DNA from: CAYTAP01 sp964435775
GTDB taxonomy: Bacteria > Planctomycetota > Phycisphaerae > Tepidisphaerales > Tepidisphaeraceae
Assembly (NCBI GenBank): GCA_964435775.1
Contig: CAYTAP010000016.1
Coordinates: 1 to 40,698 of the forward strand
Direction: 5' to 3'
Length of the DNA: 40,698 bases
The notes beneath the pieces are model-generated. The model saw only the letters and a program-made list of their open reading frames with translations. It was not told the origin of the DNA and did no database searches. The position numbers were made by a program, and so were the translations under genes. Positions 1 through 11,052 of this stretch are shown here, one piece after another (the stretch's first letter is position 1; every line of letters begins with the position of its first letter).

Positions 1-2557
<2,557 letters not shown>

Positions 2558-2615
2558 CAAACCATTCCTCCATCAACGTTGAAAATCGTCCGGCCGCCCG
2601 GCCGCGCGACATCCG

Positions 2616-2645
2616 ATCATATACAGCGCTCCTTCGATTTGTCAG
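2616..2645 (-). promoter_or_regulatory. Putative sigma70-type promoter of clpB
   Basis: Read on the minus strand, CTGACA (2640-2645) is followed after 18 bases by TATGAT (2616-2621). These match the -35 consensus in five of six and the -10 consensus in five of six positions. Transcription would start near 2609, giving a leader of about 50 bases that contains the clpB ribosome binding site. The call rests on sequence match only. Confidence 0.5.
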
Positions 2646-2664
2646 CGGGGGAATATCGACCCAC

Positions 2665-2686
2665 AAATGGAGTGATCACTCCGTTT
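2665..2686. promoter_or_regulatory. 22-bp imperfect palindrome, candidate operator between clpB and the Gfo/Idh fusion
   Basis: The core GGAGTGATCACTCC (2669-2682) is a perfect 14-bp palindrome. It is flanked by AAA on the left and TTT on the right, so 2665-2686 is symmetric except for one base pair. It lies upstream of the clpB -35 box in the divergent region, where a dimeric repressor or activator could act on clpB, on the gene at 2802, or both. It is not the CIRCE sequence. The regulator is unknown. Confidence 0.4.
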
Positions 2687-2801
2687 CGCCGCGATAAGGC
2701 CGCCCCCATCCAGACAACATTATCGGCTCTCCATTTCGGTCGTGCCCGGCACAAGTGCGGGTTGATTTCGGACGACGATGAGGGAGGGATTGCATGCTTT
2801 C

Positions 2802-5800
2802 ATGACTGATCGCGCCGGCGCATCATCCGTCCGCATCGGTTTGATTGGCTTTGGCCAACTCGCCGAATCCGTCCATTGGCCGGTGCTGCAGCGCCTTGCT
2901 TCCACACAGCGCGCCCGCCTCACCTGCATTGCCGAAGCTTCAGGGACCCGGCGCGAAATCGCACGCCACCTGATGCCGTCCGTTCAATTGTGCGACGACT
3001 ACGCCGATCTTTTGTCACGCGAGGATGTTGATGCCGTCATCATCTCCCTCCCCACGCATCTGCATGCCCCCGCCGCCGTCGCGGCGCTGCGCGCCGGAAA
3101 GCACATTTATCTTGAAANNNNNNNNNNCTTGAAAAGCCCATCGCCACGAGCATCACGGAAGCCGAAGGCATTCTCGATGCCTGGCGAGGGGCCGGCGTGG
3201 TGGGACGCGTCGGATTCAACTATCGCTGGAATCCCCTGTACGCCCGTCTGCGCGACCAGCTTCGCGGCGGCGTCATCGGCCAGCCGATCGCCGTTCGCTC
3301 CAGCTTCTGCACGCCCACCCGGATTGTCCCCGCCTGGCGGCAATCCCGCGACAACGGCGGCGGAGTGCTGCTCGATCTCGCGTCGCATCACATCGACATG
3401 CTGCGGTTCCTTTTCGACGTCGAGGTGATCGATGTCTCCGCGTCCATCCGCTCCATCGCCAGCGACGCCGACACGGCGCTGCTGACCCTGCGGCTCTCAA
3501 ACGGCGTTGAAGTCCAATCCCGATTTTGCTCCACCGCCATCGACGAAGACCGGTGGGAAATCCTCGGCGATCGCGGCCAGCTCGCCCTGGATCGTTACCG
3601 ATGCCTTGATATCGAGTTGACACCCGCCGGCGCGGAGTTCTCACTTGCCCGTCGAACCAAAGCCCGCTTGAATGCGCTTCGCCATTTGCCCTATTTGCTC
3701 GAAAAACGTCGAGCCGCCGCACATGAACCCTCTTTTCTCGCGTCAGTGGAATCTTTCCTCCGCGCTATTCAGCGGGAATTGACCACAGGCGCCGATCTCT
3801 TCGATGGCTTGCGGAGCCTCGAAGTCGTCGAGGCCGCCGAACAATCCGCCGCCTCTTCCGGAGCGCGCATCGCCATCCAACACGCCGCCCGTCCCGCGCC
3901 GGTCGGCCGTCAGACGCTCTCGAAACTTCCGGCAGCCTCGCAATCCTCACATGCCGCCCGACAGGTGACGCTCACGCCACTCCCCGATGGCGTCCAGCCG
4001 GCGATGTCCGTCATCCTCGCCACGAATGACAATTTCAGCTCCATCCGTCGAACCATTCGATGCCTCGCGCAACAAACCGTTGCGAATCAGTTGGAACTGA
4101 TCCTCCTCGCTCCCGATGCATCACAACTTCAACTTGAAAAGGAGGAACTCAAGCCATTCCTCGCTTATGGCGTCGTTGAAGTCGGACCGATCCATTCCCA
4201 TGCCCTGGCCAACGCCGCCGCCGTGCGGTTCGCCCGCGCCCAGGTCATCGCATTCGCCGAAGACCACGCCTACCCCGAACCCCACTGGGCCGAGGCACTG
4301 ATTCACGCCCATCGTCTCCCCCACGCCGCCGTCTGTCCCGTTGTCGTCAACGCCAACCCCCGCACTCTGACCAGTTGGGCGGATCTCGTCACCGGATACG
4401 GTCCCTGGATGGCCCCTCACCCCGGCGGATCGGCCCCGTTCCTTCCCGGCCACAACACCAGCTATAAGCGCGATGTTCTCCTGTCCTACGGCGATCGCCT
4501 GGACGAAATGATGGTCGCCGAAGCCGTTATGCACTGGGACCTGCGTTCCAAAGGTCATACGCTCCATATCGAGCCCAACGCCCGTCTCGCCCACACCAAT
4601 TTCGCTTTGTTCCCGATCTTCATGCGCCTTCACTATCACTGCGGCCGAATCTTCGCCGCCGCCCGCGCCGCCCATTGGTCCTGGCCCAGGCGCATCATCT
4701 ATGCCGGCGGTTCTCCGCTGCTCCCGCTCATTCGGGGCCTGCGCAGCTTGAACGTGATCCGCCGCGCCCAATGCGAAGGGTGCCCATCTCCCTTGCGTCT
4801 CATGCCCGTCCTGCTGGCAGGACTCTGCATGGACGCATTCGGCCAAATGCTCGGCTACGTCATCGGGGAAGGGGCCTCGAGTTCCATCATCGCCGATCTC
4901 GAGTTCAACCGCTGGCGTTTTTCCGGCGAGAATCAACTTACTGACACCACCCCAAACAATAAGGCCCACGCCATGCCTTCCACCCCTGCCATCCTCCATG
5001 ACATCCCCTCCCCCGGCGATTCGTCGAAACCACCGGCAATATCCGTCATCCTCCTGACCCCCGACAACTTCGCCTCCATCGCCAAAACCATCCGCCATCT
5101 GCGGGCGCAGGATGTCTGCGATCAACTCGAGCTGTTGATCGTCGCACCCACCTTCCAGGCGCTGTCGCTGGATGCCGCCGCCGTCGCGGGCTTCGCGCGC
5201 GTCCGCGTCGTTGAAGTCGGAAGAATCGTGACCCCCACGCCCGCGAAAATCATCGCCGCCCGCCTCGCCGCCGCGCCGGTCGTCGCGTTCGCGGAAGATC
5301 ACTGCTACCCCGAGCCGGGCTGGGCCGCCGGTTTGATCGAAGCCCACCGCGATCCCAAAAATGCCGCCGTCGGCCCAGTCATCCTCAACGCCAACCCGGC
5401 AACCCTCCGCAGTTGGGCCAACTACATCGGGTGCTTTGCCCGCTGGTCCGACCCGATCGACTCCGGACCCACCGATCAAACGCCGTGGCACAACACCAGC
5501 TACAAACGCGACATCCTCCTGTCGTACGGCGACCGCCTCCCCGACCTCCTCGATGTTGAAGGGCTTCTCCAAGCCGAACTGCGACAACAAGGCCATCAGG
5601 TCTACCTGCAGTCTTCCGCCAAGGCGCGCCATCTCAACATCTCCCGCGCCTCCTCCCTCATCAAGCAAGCCTTCTGTGGCGGGCGCATCTTCGGCGACTC
5701 CCGCGCCCGCAACGGCCATTGGCCGGCGTGGCGACGACTCCTCTACATCGGCGGCGCGCCCCTGGTCCCCCTGATCCGCCTTCGCCGTGAGATCCAGATG

Positions 5801-6067
5801 ATTCACCGCATCGGACAAGCCGGCCGCCTGCTTCCGCGAATCATCCCCCTCCTGCTCGCGCAGCTCTCCGCCCACGCATGCGGCGAGGCCTGCGGCTACG
5901 CGTTCGGCGCCGGTGAGGTGAAGAAAAGTTACGCCTCATACGAAATATACCGCCGCAAACACATCACTCCCGCCGACGTCGCGGAAGACTCCCGCGTCCC
6001 GGCCAAGCCCGGCAACCCCGCCGACACGCGCCGTCACCCACTCAATGCCATCGCCGCCACCATGTAG
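2802..6067 (+). CDS. Gfo/Idh-type oxidoreductase fused to two tandem GT2-like glycosyltransferase domains
   Basis: A three-part protein of about 1082 residues once the false gap at 3118-3127 is removed. Residues 1 to about 380 form a Gfo/Idh/MocA oxidoreductase: Rossmann start VRIGLIGFG, the EKP motif restored across the gap, then NYRWNP and the GGGVLLDLASHHID signature. Two GT2-like modules follow, beginning near residues 395 (MSVILATNDNF) and 740 (ISVILLTPDNF). They are clearly duplicated: both carry AFAEDH-x-YPEP, NANP-x-TL, and HNTSYKRD followed by LLSYGDRL. Both have AEDH where a canonical GT2 has a DXD-type motif, so catalysis is uncertain. The linker after the oxidoreductase is Ala/Pro/Ser-rich. 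Start 2802 was chosen for the AGGGAGGG upstream; 2778 is an alternative. The role is probably sugar modification and transfer for envelope glycans (inference). Confidence 0.85.
3118..3127. other. Assembly gap (10 N) inside the Gfo/Idh domain, artefactual
   Basis: The seven bases CTTGAAA end the left contig and begin the right contig. Collapsing them gives an uninterrupted Gfo/Idh reading, H-I-Y-L-E-K-P-I-A, exactly at the conserved EKP motif. The ten N therefore stand for a negative gap of seven bases, not missing sequence. Confidence 0.85.
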
Positions 6068-6221
6068 GCGTCGTTGAATAGTGATGGAAATCCAATCCTT
6101 CGTCCGATAACAAATAAAGCGTTGCCAGAACCGATGGTTGTATTGCAGAATCGCCTTGCTTCTCCATCCCCGCCGATCCACAGGCCGGCCGGGAAGCGCC
6201 CTCTGCAACTGGATTGACACC

Positions 6222-7202
6222 ATGCCGCACCACGGATGTTTTTTCTCCGTCATCATTCCCACGTATCGTCGTCCCGATGCACTGCGCGCCTCGCTGGCCG
6301 CCCTGGCCAGGCAGGATTTTCCGCACGACCAGTATGAAGTCATCGTCGTCGATGATGGCAGCGATACGCCCCTCGAACCGCTGATCCATTCCTTCCAGGG
6401 GTTGATGACCGTCCGCCTGCTCCGTCAACGCAACGCCGGGCCTTCCGCGGCGCGGAACAAAGGCTCGCATTACGCCAACGGCCGGTTCCTCGCATTCACC
6501 GATGACGATTGCCATGTGGCGATTGACTGGTTGTCGCGCTTCGCCGAACGCTTCGAGCGCAATCCCAACCAATTGCTCGGCGGCCAGACGATCAACGCCC
6601 TCACCCAAAATCCCTGTTCGAGCGCCAGCCAGCTCATTCTCGACGCGGTTTACGCCCACTACAACGCCAACCCGGACCGCGCCCGGTTCTTCGCGTCGCA
6701 AAACATGGCGATGCCGCTCGACCGCTATCGCCAGCTCGGCGGGTTCGACACCCGGTTCCAAACCTCCGAGGACCGTGACCTGTGCGACCGATGGGCCGCC
6801 AGCGGGCTGCCGCTGACCTATGTCCACAGTGCCGTCATGTTTCACAGCCACGCCATGACCCTCGCCCGGTTTTTCCGCCAGCATTTTCACTACGGGCGCG
6901 GCGCGCATCGCTTTCATCTCGCCCGCGCCAAACGCGGCGCCGGCGACTTTGAAGTGGACAGCGGCTTCTATGTCGAGTGCCTCATCCGCCCCTTCACCAC
7001 CGCCAAGGGGCTGTGGGCGCTTCAACTGTTTTCCCTGCTGATGGTCTGGCAAGTCGCCAACACTCTGGGCTTCTTCCATCGCGCCTTCCAGCATTGGTTT
7101 GAAGTGATCCGACAAAGTCGTTGTCTCTCGCTCATCCGCACGCCGGGCGCATGGCGGCTGTTCGCGCGAGGCAAGTCGGATCAACGGCAATTGCCCATCT
7201 GA
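6222..7202 (+). CDS. Family 2 glycosyltransferase (GT-A fold)
   Basis: An inverting nucleotide-sugar glycosyltransferase of 326 residues, cytoplasmic and probably membrane-associated. The N-terminus reads FSVIIPTYRRPDAL, followed by VVDDGS (about 43-48), NAGPSAARNKG (71-81), the metal-binding TDDD (93-96) and a downstream SEDRDLCDR that supplies the catalytic ED pair. These make it a textbook GT2, unlike the degenerate modules in the preceding gene. The C-terminal part carries hydrophobic and amphipathic stretches. The start at 6222 places the domain at the N-terminus; an in-frame ATG at 6138 gives a longer, less typical N-terminus, and neither has a strong ribosome binding site. It lies 154 bases downstream of the fusion gene on the same strand, so co-transcription is possible. 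The acceptor cannot be deduced. Confidence 0.88.
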   Translation: MPHHGCFFSVIIPTYRRPDALRASLAALARQDFPHDQYEVIVVDDGSDTPLEPLIHSFQGLMTVRLLRQRNAGPSAARNKGSHYANGRFLAFTDDDCHVAIDWLSRFAERFERNPNQLLGGQTINALTQNPCSSASQLILDAVYAHYNANPDRARFFASQNMAMPLDRYRQLGGFDTRFQTSEDRDLCDRWAASGLPLTYVHSAVMFHSHAMTLARFFRQHFHYGRGAHRFHLARAKRGAGDFEVDSGFYVECLIRPFTTAKGLWALQLFSLLMVWQVANTLGFFHRAFQHWFEVIRQSRCLSLIRTPGAWRLFARGKSDQRQLPI

Positions 7203-7277
7203 CGGGGTGTGCCACGGACTCGCTGATGCAAGGTTCGAGCGTGCGAGTCGGCATCCGCGAAATGCGCGTCGGAGTTC

Positions 7278-7826
7278 CTATGATGCCGTTTTGGCTCTGA
7301 GCGCCAAAATCAGTTCAACCTCCCCACGAGGGCGATCCAACTGTCTCGCGATGTCCGATGCGCCCGTCCCCCGGTCCGCCAGCGCGTAGATCGCCTGATA
7401 GCGCTCTTCACTTCGCTGCTCCTGACGCGGCGGCGGGATGTCCGCCGATGATGGGAGCGTGGATTGTGTTCCGATCGCCGCTTCAGCGGCGATGCGAACG
7501 TGCGCCGGCGCTTCCGGCGACAATCCCTCCAGCCGGGCAAGCCGTTCGTCGGCGTCCTTGATGAGCAATTCCAGCTTCGCCGCCCGCGTATCAAGCTGCG
7601 CGCTGATCTGCCGCGACATTTCCGACAGTTCCACGAGCAATTGAGTCATTTCCCGCTCCACCGATCGCTGCTGCGACAACGATGAAGGCATCCTCGCCAG
7701 CGGGTCCTTCCTCTTCCTCATCCCAGGGCGCATCAGCATGTAAATGAGCGTCAACCCCCCGGCGCAGACGAGCAGCCAGCGGGTCGTCGGATTGTCAAAC
7801 GGATTGGCCGCCAGAATAAAGAGCAT
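7278..7826 (-). CDS. Membrane-anchored coiled-coil protein with C-terminal HTH-like motif (unknown function)
   Basis: A 182-residue protein I cannot assign to a characterised family. It begins with a hydrophobic anchor (WLLVCAGGLTLIYMLM, about residues 18-33), followed by a basic patch and a long predicted coiled coil (about 50-100) rich in Glu, Leu and Arg. A Pro-rich linker leads to a C-terminal helix-turn-helix-like segment, ALADRGTGASDIARQLDRPR, that ends EVELILALR. The arrangement of anchor, coiled coil and terminal HTH resembles DUF2802/DUF6115-type proteins (resemblance by eye). It has no obvious ribosome binding site at the start and is transcribed against both neighbours. Confidence 0.7.
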   Translation of the reverse strand: MLFILAANPFDNPTTRWLLVCAGGLTLIYMLMRPGMRKRKDPLARMPSSLSQQRSVEREMTQLLVELSEMSRQISAQLDTRAAKLELLIKDADERLARLEGLSPEAPAHVRIAAEAAIGTQSTLPSSADIPPPRQEQRSEERYQAIYALADRGTGASDIARQLDRPRGEVELILALRAKTAS

Positions 7827-8037
7827 GAGCCCGTGGCCCCCGGCGATTGATGAATGTGGCTACCGCCGCGCCCATCCATGAGCGCCGCCACCATCATGTT
7901 GCCCTGTGCCGTCCCTTCACGCAAGCGATGGCTTGAGATGATCCGTCGCGCCGGTCACCAACCCCATCGCGCTGGCCTCTTCACGCCGTCCACATTTCCC
8001 GTCCCCGCATCTGCCGGTATCGCGTACACTCGACGGC

Positions 8038-9223
8038 ATGTCTCAACGCGCCCTCTCATTGCCGTTCCGTCTGCTTGGCATTCCCATCCTGCTCGATTGG
8101 ACGTTTCTCGTCATCCTCCCCATTCTCGCCTGGCTGATCGGGCACAATGTGCATGNNNNNNNNNNTGGCCGAGCAATTCGGGCTTCCTCCCGACGACAAG
8201 CTCGAACAGGGGGCCTGGCCATACCTGCTCGGCTTCATCGCCGCGCTCGGTTTGTTCATCAGCGTCATCATCCACGAGCTCGGCCACGCCGTCACCGCCC
8301 GGGGCTACGGCGTACGCACCAAAAACATCACCCTCTGGTTCCTCGGCGGCGTCGCGCAATTCGACGAAATGCCCCGCCAGCGCGGCGCCGAGGCGATCGT
8401 CGCCGTCGTCGGTCCGATCGTCAGCCTCGTCCTGGGCATGATCTTCTGGATCCTCGATCAAATCACCCCATCCACCATGCCCGGCGTCAAGTTCATCTTC
8501 ATCTACCTGAGCGTCCTCAATGTCATCCTCGCGCTCTTCAACCTGCTCCCCGCCATGCCGCTCGACGGCGGGCGGATCCTCCGCTCGCTCCTGGCGATGC
8601 GAATGTCCCACGTCCGCGCGACCCGGGTTTCGGCGCGGGTCAGCAAGGTCCTGGCCGTGCTCCTGGGCCTGTTGGGGCTCATGAGCCTCAACTTCTTCCT
8701 GATCGCCATCGCGTTCTTCATCTACATCGCCGTCAATGCCGAATCGCAAAACAGCATGGTGCTTGACCTGCTCCAGGGCATCCATGTTGGCGACCTGATG
8801 AGCCGCGATGTCAAAACCGTGCCGCCGGATCTGACCGTCGCCGATCTCACGCTCCGCATGCTTCAGGACCATCACCTGGGCTTCCCGGTTGTGCGGGAGG
8901 GAAGGGTGCTGGGTTTGGTCAGCGTCGCGCAATTGCACGGCGCCGACCCTGCGGGAAGCGTCTCACAAATCATGGATACCCGTCCCGGCGTCATTCACCC
9001 CGACGCCACCGCACTCGATGCTTTCCATCGCATGAGCGCCAACAACTTCGGCCGACTCATCGTCACCGAACCCGACGGCGCAATCGTCGGCATCCTCACC
9101 AAAACCGATCTCATGCGCGCCCTCCAGCTTCGCGGCGTCGGGATGAGCATGGTCAACCGCGACGGCTTCGAGCAGGTCCTCGTCGGCGAGCAGACCCCAG
9201 GCACGCCGGCCGTCGCACCTTAA
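8038..9223 (+). CDS. Site-2 protease family (M50) intramembrane metalloprotease with tandem CBS domains; interrupted by gap
   Basis: An intramembrane zinc protease of the M50B type. The N-terminal membrane segment (LLDWTFLVILPILAWLIG) precedes the 10-N gap at 8156-8165. After it come the zinc motif HELGH within SVIIHELGHAVTARGYGV, a conserved LWFLGGVAQF, and the second metal motif NLLPAMPLDGGR. The C-terminal third is a pair of CBS domains (from VGDLMSRDVKTV, and from IMDTRPGVIHPDA to VGILTKTDLM), which in this family sense nucleotides. Frames on the two sides of the N run differ; joining with zero missing bases, or any multiple of three, restores one reading of about 391 residues. Such proteases typically release membrane-held regulators or clear signal peptides; the substrate here is unknown. 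No clear ribosome binding site. Confidence 0.93.
8156..8165. other. Assembly gap (10 N) inside the M50 protease
   Basis: Left flank codes IGHNVH and right flank codes AEQFGLPPDD of the same protein in different frames relative to the N run. The true spacing must be a multiple of three (0, 3, 6 and so on) for the gene to be intact. No flank overlap longer than two bases is visible. Confidence 0.8.
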
Positions 9224-9246
9224 GAAATGGTGCTTTCCAAAAGATA

Positions 9247-9280
9247 CAAAAATGCCGCCGACCCACGTTGGGTCGGCGGC
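9247..9280 (-). terminator. Rho-independent terminator for the Asp/Cys-rich protein gene
   Basis: A perfect 12-bp stem GCCGCCGACCCA / TGGGTCGGCGGC (9254-9265 and 9269-9280) with a 3-base loop. On the minus strand it is followed by ATTTTTG, giving the T-tract expected for termination of the gene at 9319-9900. It also lies just downstream of the plus-strand protease gene, where it could act as a weaker terminator. Confidence 0.85.
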
Positions 9281-9318
9281 GGACGAGGAACTGTTCCATT
9301 TGCACAACAAAGTCTTTC

Positions 9319-9900
9319 TTACGCGCTCATCAGACCGCGAAGTTTCTTTCGCGCGCCGGCCAGGGCGATCAATCCCAGACCGCTCAACCCGCTCCAAGCG
9401 GCGGCGGGCAGGGGAATGGGCTCGCAGGGCTTGTGAGGCTTGTAGTCGCAGTCCGGCACGGTGGGCTTGTCACAATTGTCCTTCCATTGATGCCCGTAGA
9501 AGGGATTGTCATCACACTGGTTGTTCTGCGGCGGGGTCGTGTCGCAGTCGATCTTGACCTTGTGGAAATCCTTCTTGTCCGACGGCTTGTCGCAATCGTC
9601 GTTGTTGACCGGAGGGTTGTGATTCCAGTCCTTGTTGTTCCCATCATGATTGTCCTTGGGGGAGTCGCAATCGTCACCGTAGTTGTTGTTGCCCTTTTGG
9701 TTGTCACCCCAGCTCCCCTCCCAGGAATATTGATGGTTGGAGCCGCCATTTTTACTCCCGTGGTCCTTGTCCGAGAAATGAAAGCCATTTCCGTTGGAGT
9801 TTCCGAAGTTCTTCGGGAAATGAACCGACCCGGCATTCGCCGCCGTCGCCGCGCCCGCCAATCCCATCGCCATCGCCGCCAGTACAATCGTCTTCGTCAT
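9319..9900 (-). CDS. Secreted Asp/Asn/Cys-rich repeat protein with PEP-CTERM-like sorting tail
   Basis: A 193-residue exported protein without recognisable enzymatic domain. A signal peptide MTKTIVLAAMAMGLAGAA ends at an Ala-x-Ala site near residue 23. The body is dominated by Asn, Asp, Gly, His and Lys, with six Asp-Cys motifs (DDCD, DDCD, DCD, CDD, NCD, DCD) spaced 13 to 25 residues apart. The C-terminus has the tripartite sorting layout: PLPAAAW, a hydrophobic helix (SGLSGLGLIALAGA) and a basic cluster RKKLRG. This matches the VPLPA variant of PEP-CTERM signals processed by exosortase (family knowledge). The start at 9900 was chosen over 9954 because GAGGAG lies seven bases upstream and the signal peptide then begins at residue 1. 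A strong terminator follows. Function unknown; metal binding or surface matrix is a guess. Confidence 0.8.
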   Translation of the reverse strand: MTKTIVLAAMAMGLAGAATAANAGSVHFPKNFGNSNGNGFHFSDKDHGSKNGGSNHQYSWEGSWGDNQKGNNNYGDDCDSPKDNHDGNNKDWNHNPPVNNDDCDKPSDKKDFHKVKIDCDTTPPQNNQCDDNPFYGHQWKDNCDKPTVPDCDYKPHKPCEPIPLPAAAWSGLSGLGLIALAGARKKLRGLMSA

Positions 9901-9932
9901 TTGGTTTCTCCTCGTCCTTTGCGTAGCTGTCG

Positions 9933-9960
9933 TCGCATCTTGTGATGCGACCATCGCATC
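9933..9960. promoter_or_regulatory. Three TCGCATC half-sites upstream of the Asp/Cys-rich gene
   Basis: TCGCATC occurs at 9933-9939 and 9954-9960, and its reverse complement GATGCGA at 9944-9950. The first two copies form a 7-bp inverted repeat around TTGT, and the direct copies are 21 bases apart, two helical turns. The position, 33 to 60 bases upstream of the start codon, fits an operator or a leader hairpin. The regulator is unknown. Confidence 0.35.
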
Positions 9961-10151
9961 AGCCGGGGAAAACCTACAATGCCCTGCGAGGGTCGGTCGG
10001 GGAAAATCAAGAAAATTCAGCGCGCAACATCACCCCGCCGGGCCGATTGCGCCCGTCGGCAACCTTTGCACCACCTGTGCGGATTATTCCGTTGTGGTTA
10101 TGGGCCTTTGGACAAGGTTCTCGTGTGCGAAATGACTGCCGTGACGCTGTC

Positions 10152-10406
10152 TTAATGCCCCGCCAGCGCCACAACTCCCGCCAGGAGCGCCCCTGCCGCC
10201 ACCATCCCCACGATGATCCAGAGCGTGATCACCGCCGCCTCGCGCGGCACCTGCGACATCGAGGCGCATTTAACCGACTTGTAAACCACGGCGACCGCGA
10301 TGCACAGGGGCAGGAGCAGCAGATACCAGTAGTCCCACGCGTAGGGCAGAGGGTCCACAAACGGGATGTACGCCGCCAGCACGCCGCAGATCATCGGAGG
10401 GATCAT
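10152..10406 (-). CDS. Small two-helix membrane protein, translationally coupled to the DUF6677-type gene
   Basis: An 84-residue hydrophobic protein beginning MIPPMICGVLAAYIPFVDP. Two membrane segments are visible, one around YWYLLLLPLCIAVAVVYKSV and one around AAVITLWIIVGMVAAGALLAGVVAL. Its ATG overlaps the TGA of the upstream gene as ATGA, and GGGAGGAG lies just before it, which fixes the start and indicates translational coupling. No characterised family is recognised. The pairing suggests a shared membrane function. Confidence 0.75.
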   Translation of the reverse strand: MIPPMICGVLAAYIPFVDPLPYAWDYWYLLLLPLCIAVAVVYKSVKCASMSQVPREAAVITLWIIVGMVAAGALLAGVVALAGH

Positions 10407-10894
10407 CGCTCCTCCCGTTCGCCGGCGCGGGCGGCCGAGTCGATGATCGCCAGCAGGTTGAGCATCCCCGCGACCGCCGTGTAGAGCGTCCCGATTTCCG
10501 CGATTCGCGCATGGGAGACGATGGATGCCGTCGCGGGGTTGGCCGCCGCCTTCGCCGATCCCCACGCCGCGATAATGCCGAGTGGACCGGTCAGCACCTG
10601 CCCCAGGAACCACGGCTTATCCATAATTCGCCTCCCCAGCGGAACGTCTGGCTTGCGGCTTTCGACGGCCCGATCCGACGGCGCGACCTGGCCGCTCAAC
10701 TGCGGCGCATCCACAATCCGCACCCCGGCCAGGAGCACCCCTCCCACAAACAGCGCCACCACCGCGATTCCAATCGTCAACGCCCGCGCCCGCTGCCCCA
10801 AAAGCCAATATCCCAGCCCCGGCAGCACCCACCCGGCCAGCGCCACCAGCGGCGCGGGCGCCGGCAATCGCGGAGTTGAAACGGTCTGACTCAT
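10403..10894 (-). CDS. DUF6677-type membrane protein
   Basis: A 163-residue membrane protein. After a Pro-rich N-terminus come LVALAGWVLPGLGYWLLGQR and a second helix ALTIGIAVVALFVGGVLLAGV. A polar loop leads to two more hydrophobic stretches, WFLGQVLTGPLGIIAAWG and the C-terminal IGTLYTAVAGMLNLLAIIDS. This order, with the PGLGYW-L-GQR motif and the final LYT-AGMLNLL-I-D segment, is what I recall for the planctomycete DUF6677 family (recognition by memory). The start at 10894 (MSQTVSTPRLP) is preferred over an upstream ATG at 11170, which would add 92 residues overlapping the neighbouring gene. Four-base overlap with the next gene. Function unknown. Confidence 0.78.
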   Translation of the reverse strand: MSQTVSTPRLPAPAPLVALAGWVLPGLGYWLLGQRARALTIGIAVVALFVGGVLLAGVRIVDAPQLSGQVAPSDRAVESRKPDVPLGRRIMDKPWFLGQVLTGPLGIIAAWGSAKAAANPATASIVSHARIAEIGTLYTAVAGMLNLLAIIDSAARAGEREER

Positions 10895-11052
10895 CGAGCC
10901 GGATACTCTATCGGTGATCCACCGCTTTGCAAAGACCACGGGATGCAACAGTACAGCCTCAACCGGAATGTCCGCCGCGTCATCATGATGACCATTTGGA
11001 ACCCACCACAGAGTCCATGCCCGCCCGTCAGATGGATTTGGCCATTTGCTCT

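Noticed and set aside
2600..2700. CIRCE element for HrcA control of clpB
   Set aside because: The palindrome found has the half-sites in a different order and no nine-base spacer, so it does not match TTAGCACTC-N9-GAGTGCTAA.
4121..5875. 584-residue open frame on the minus strand across the GT modules
   Set aside because: Antisense to the GT2-like domains; its Gly/Asp/Val-rich composition is typical of a reverse frame in high-GC coding DNA.
8038..8766. Plus-strand 242-residue frame continuing through the gap in the pre-gap frame
   Set aside because: After the N run this frame is Arg/Pro-rich nonsense; the real protein continues in another frame because the ten N are not the true spacing.
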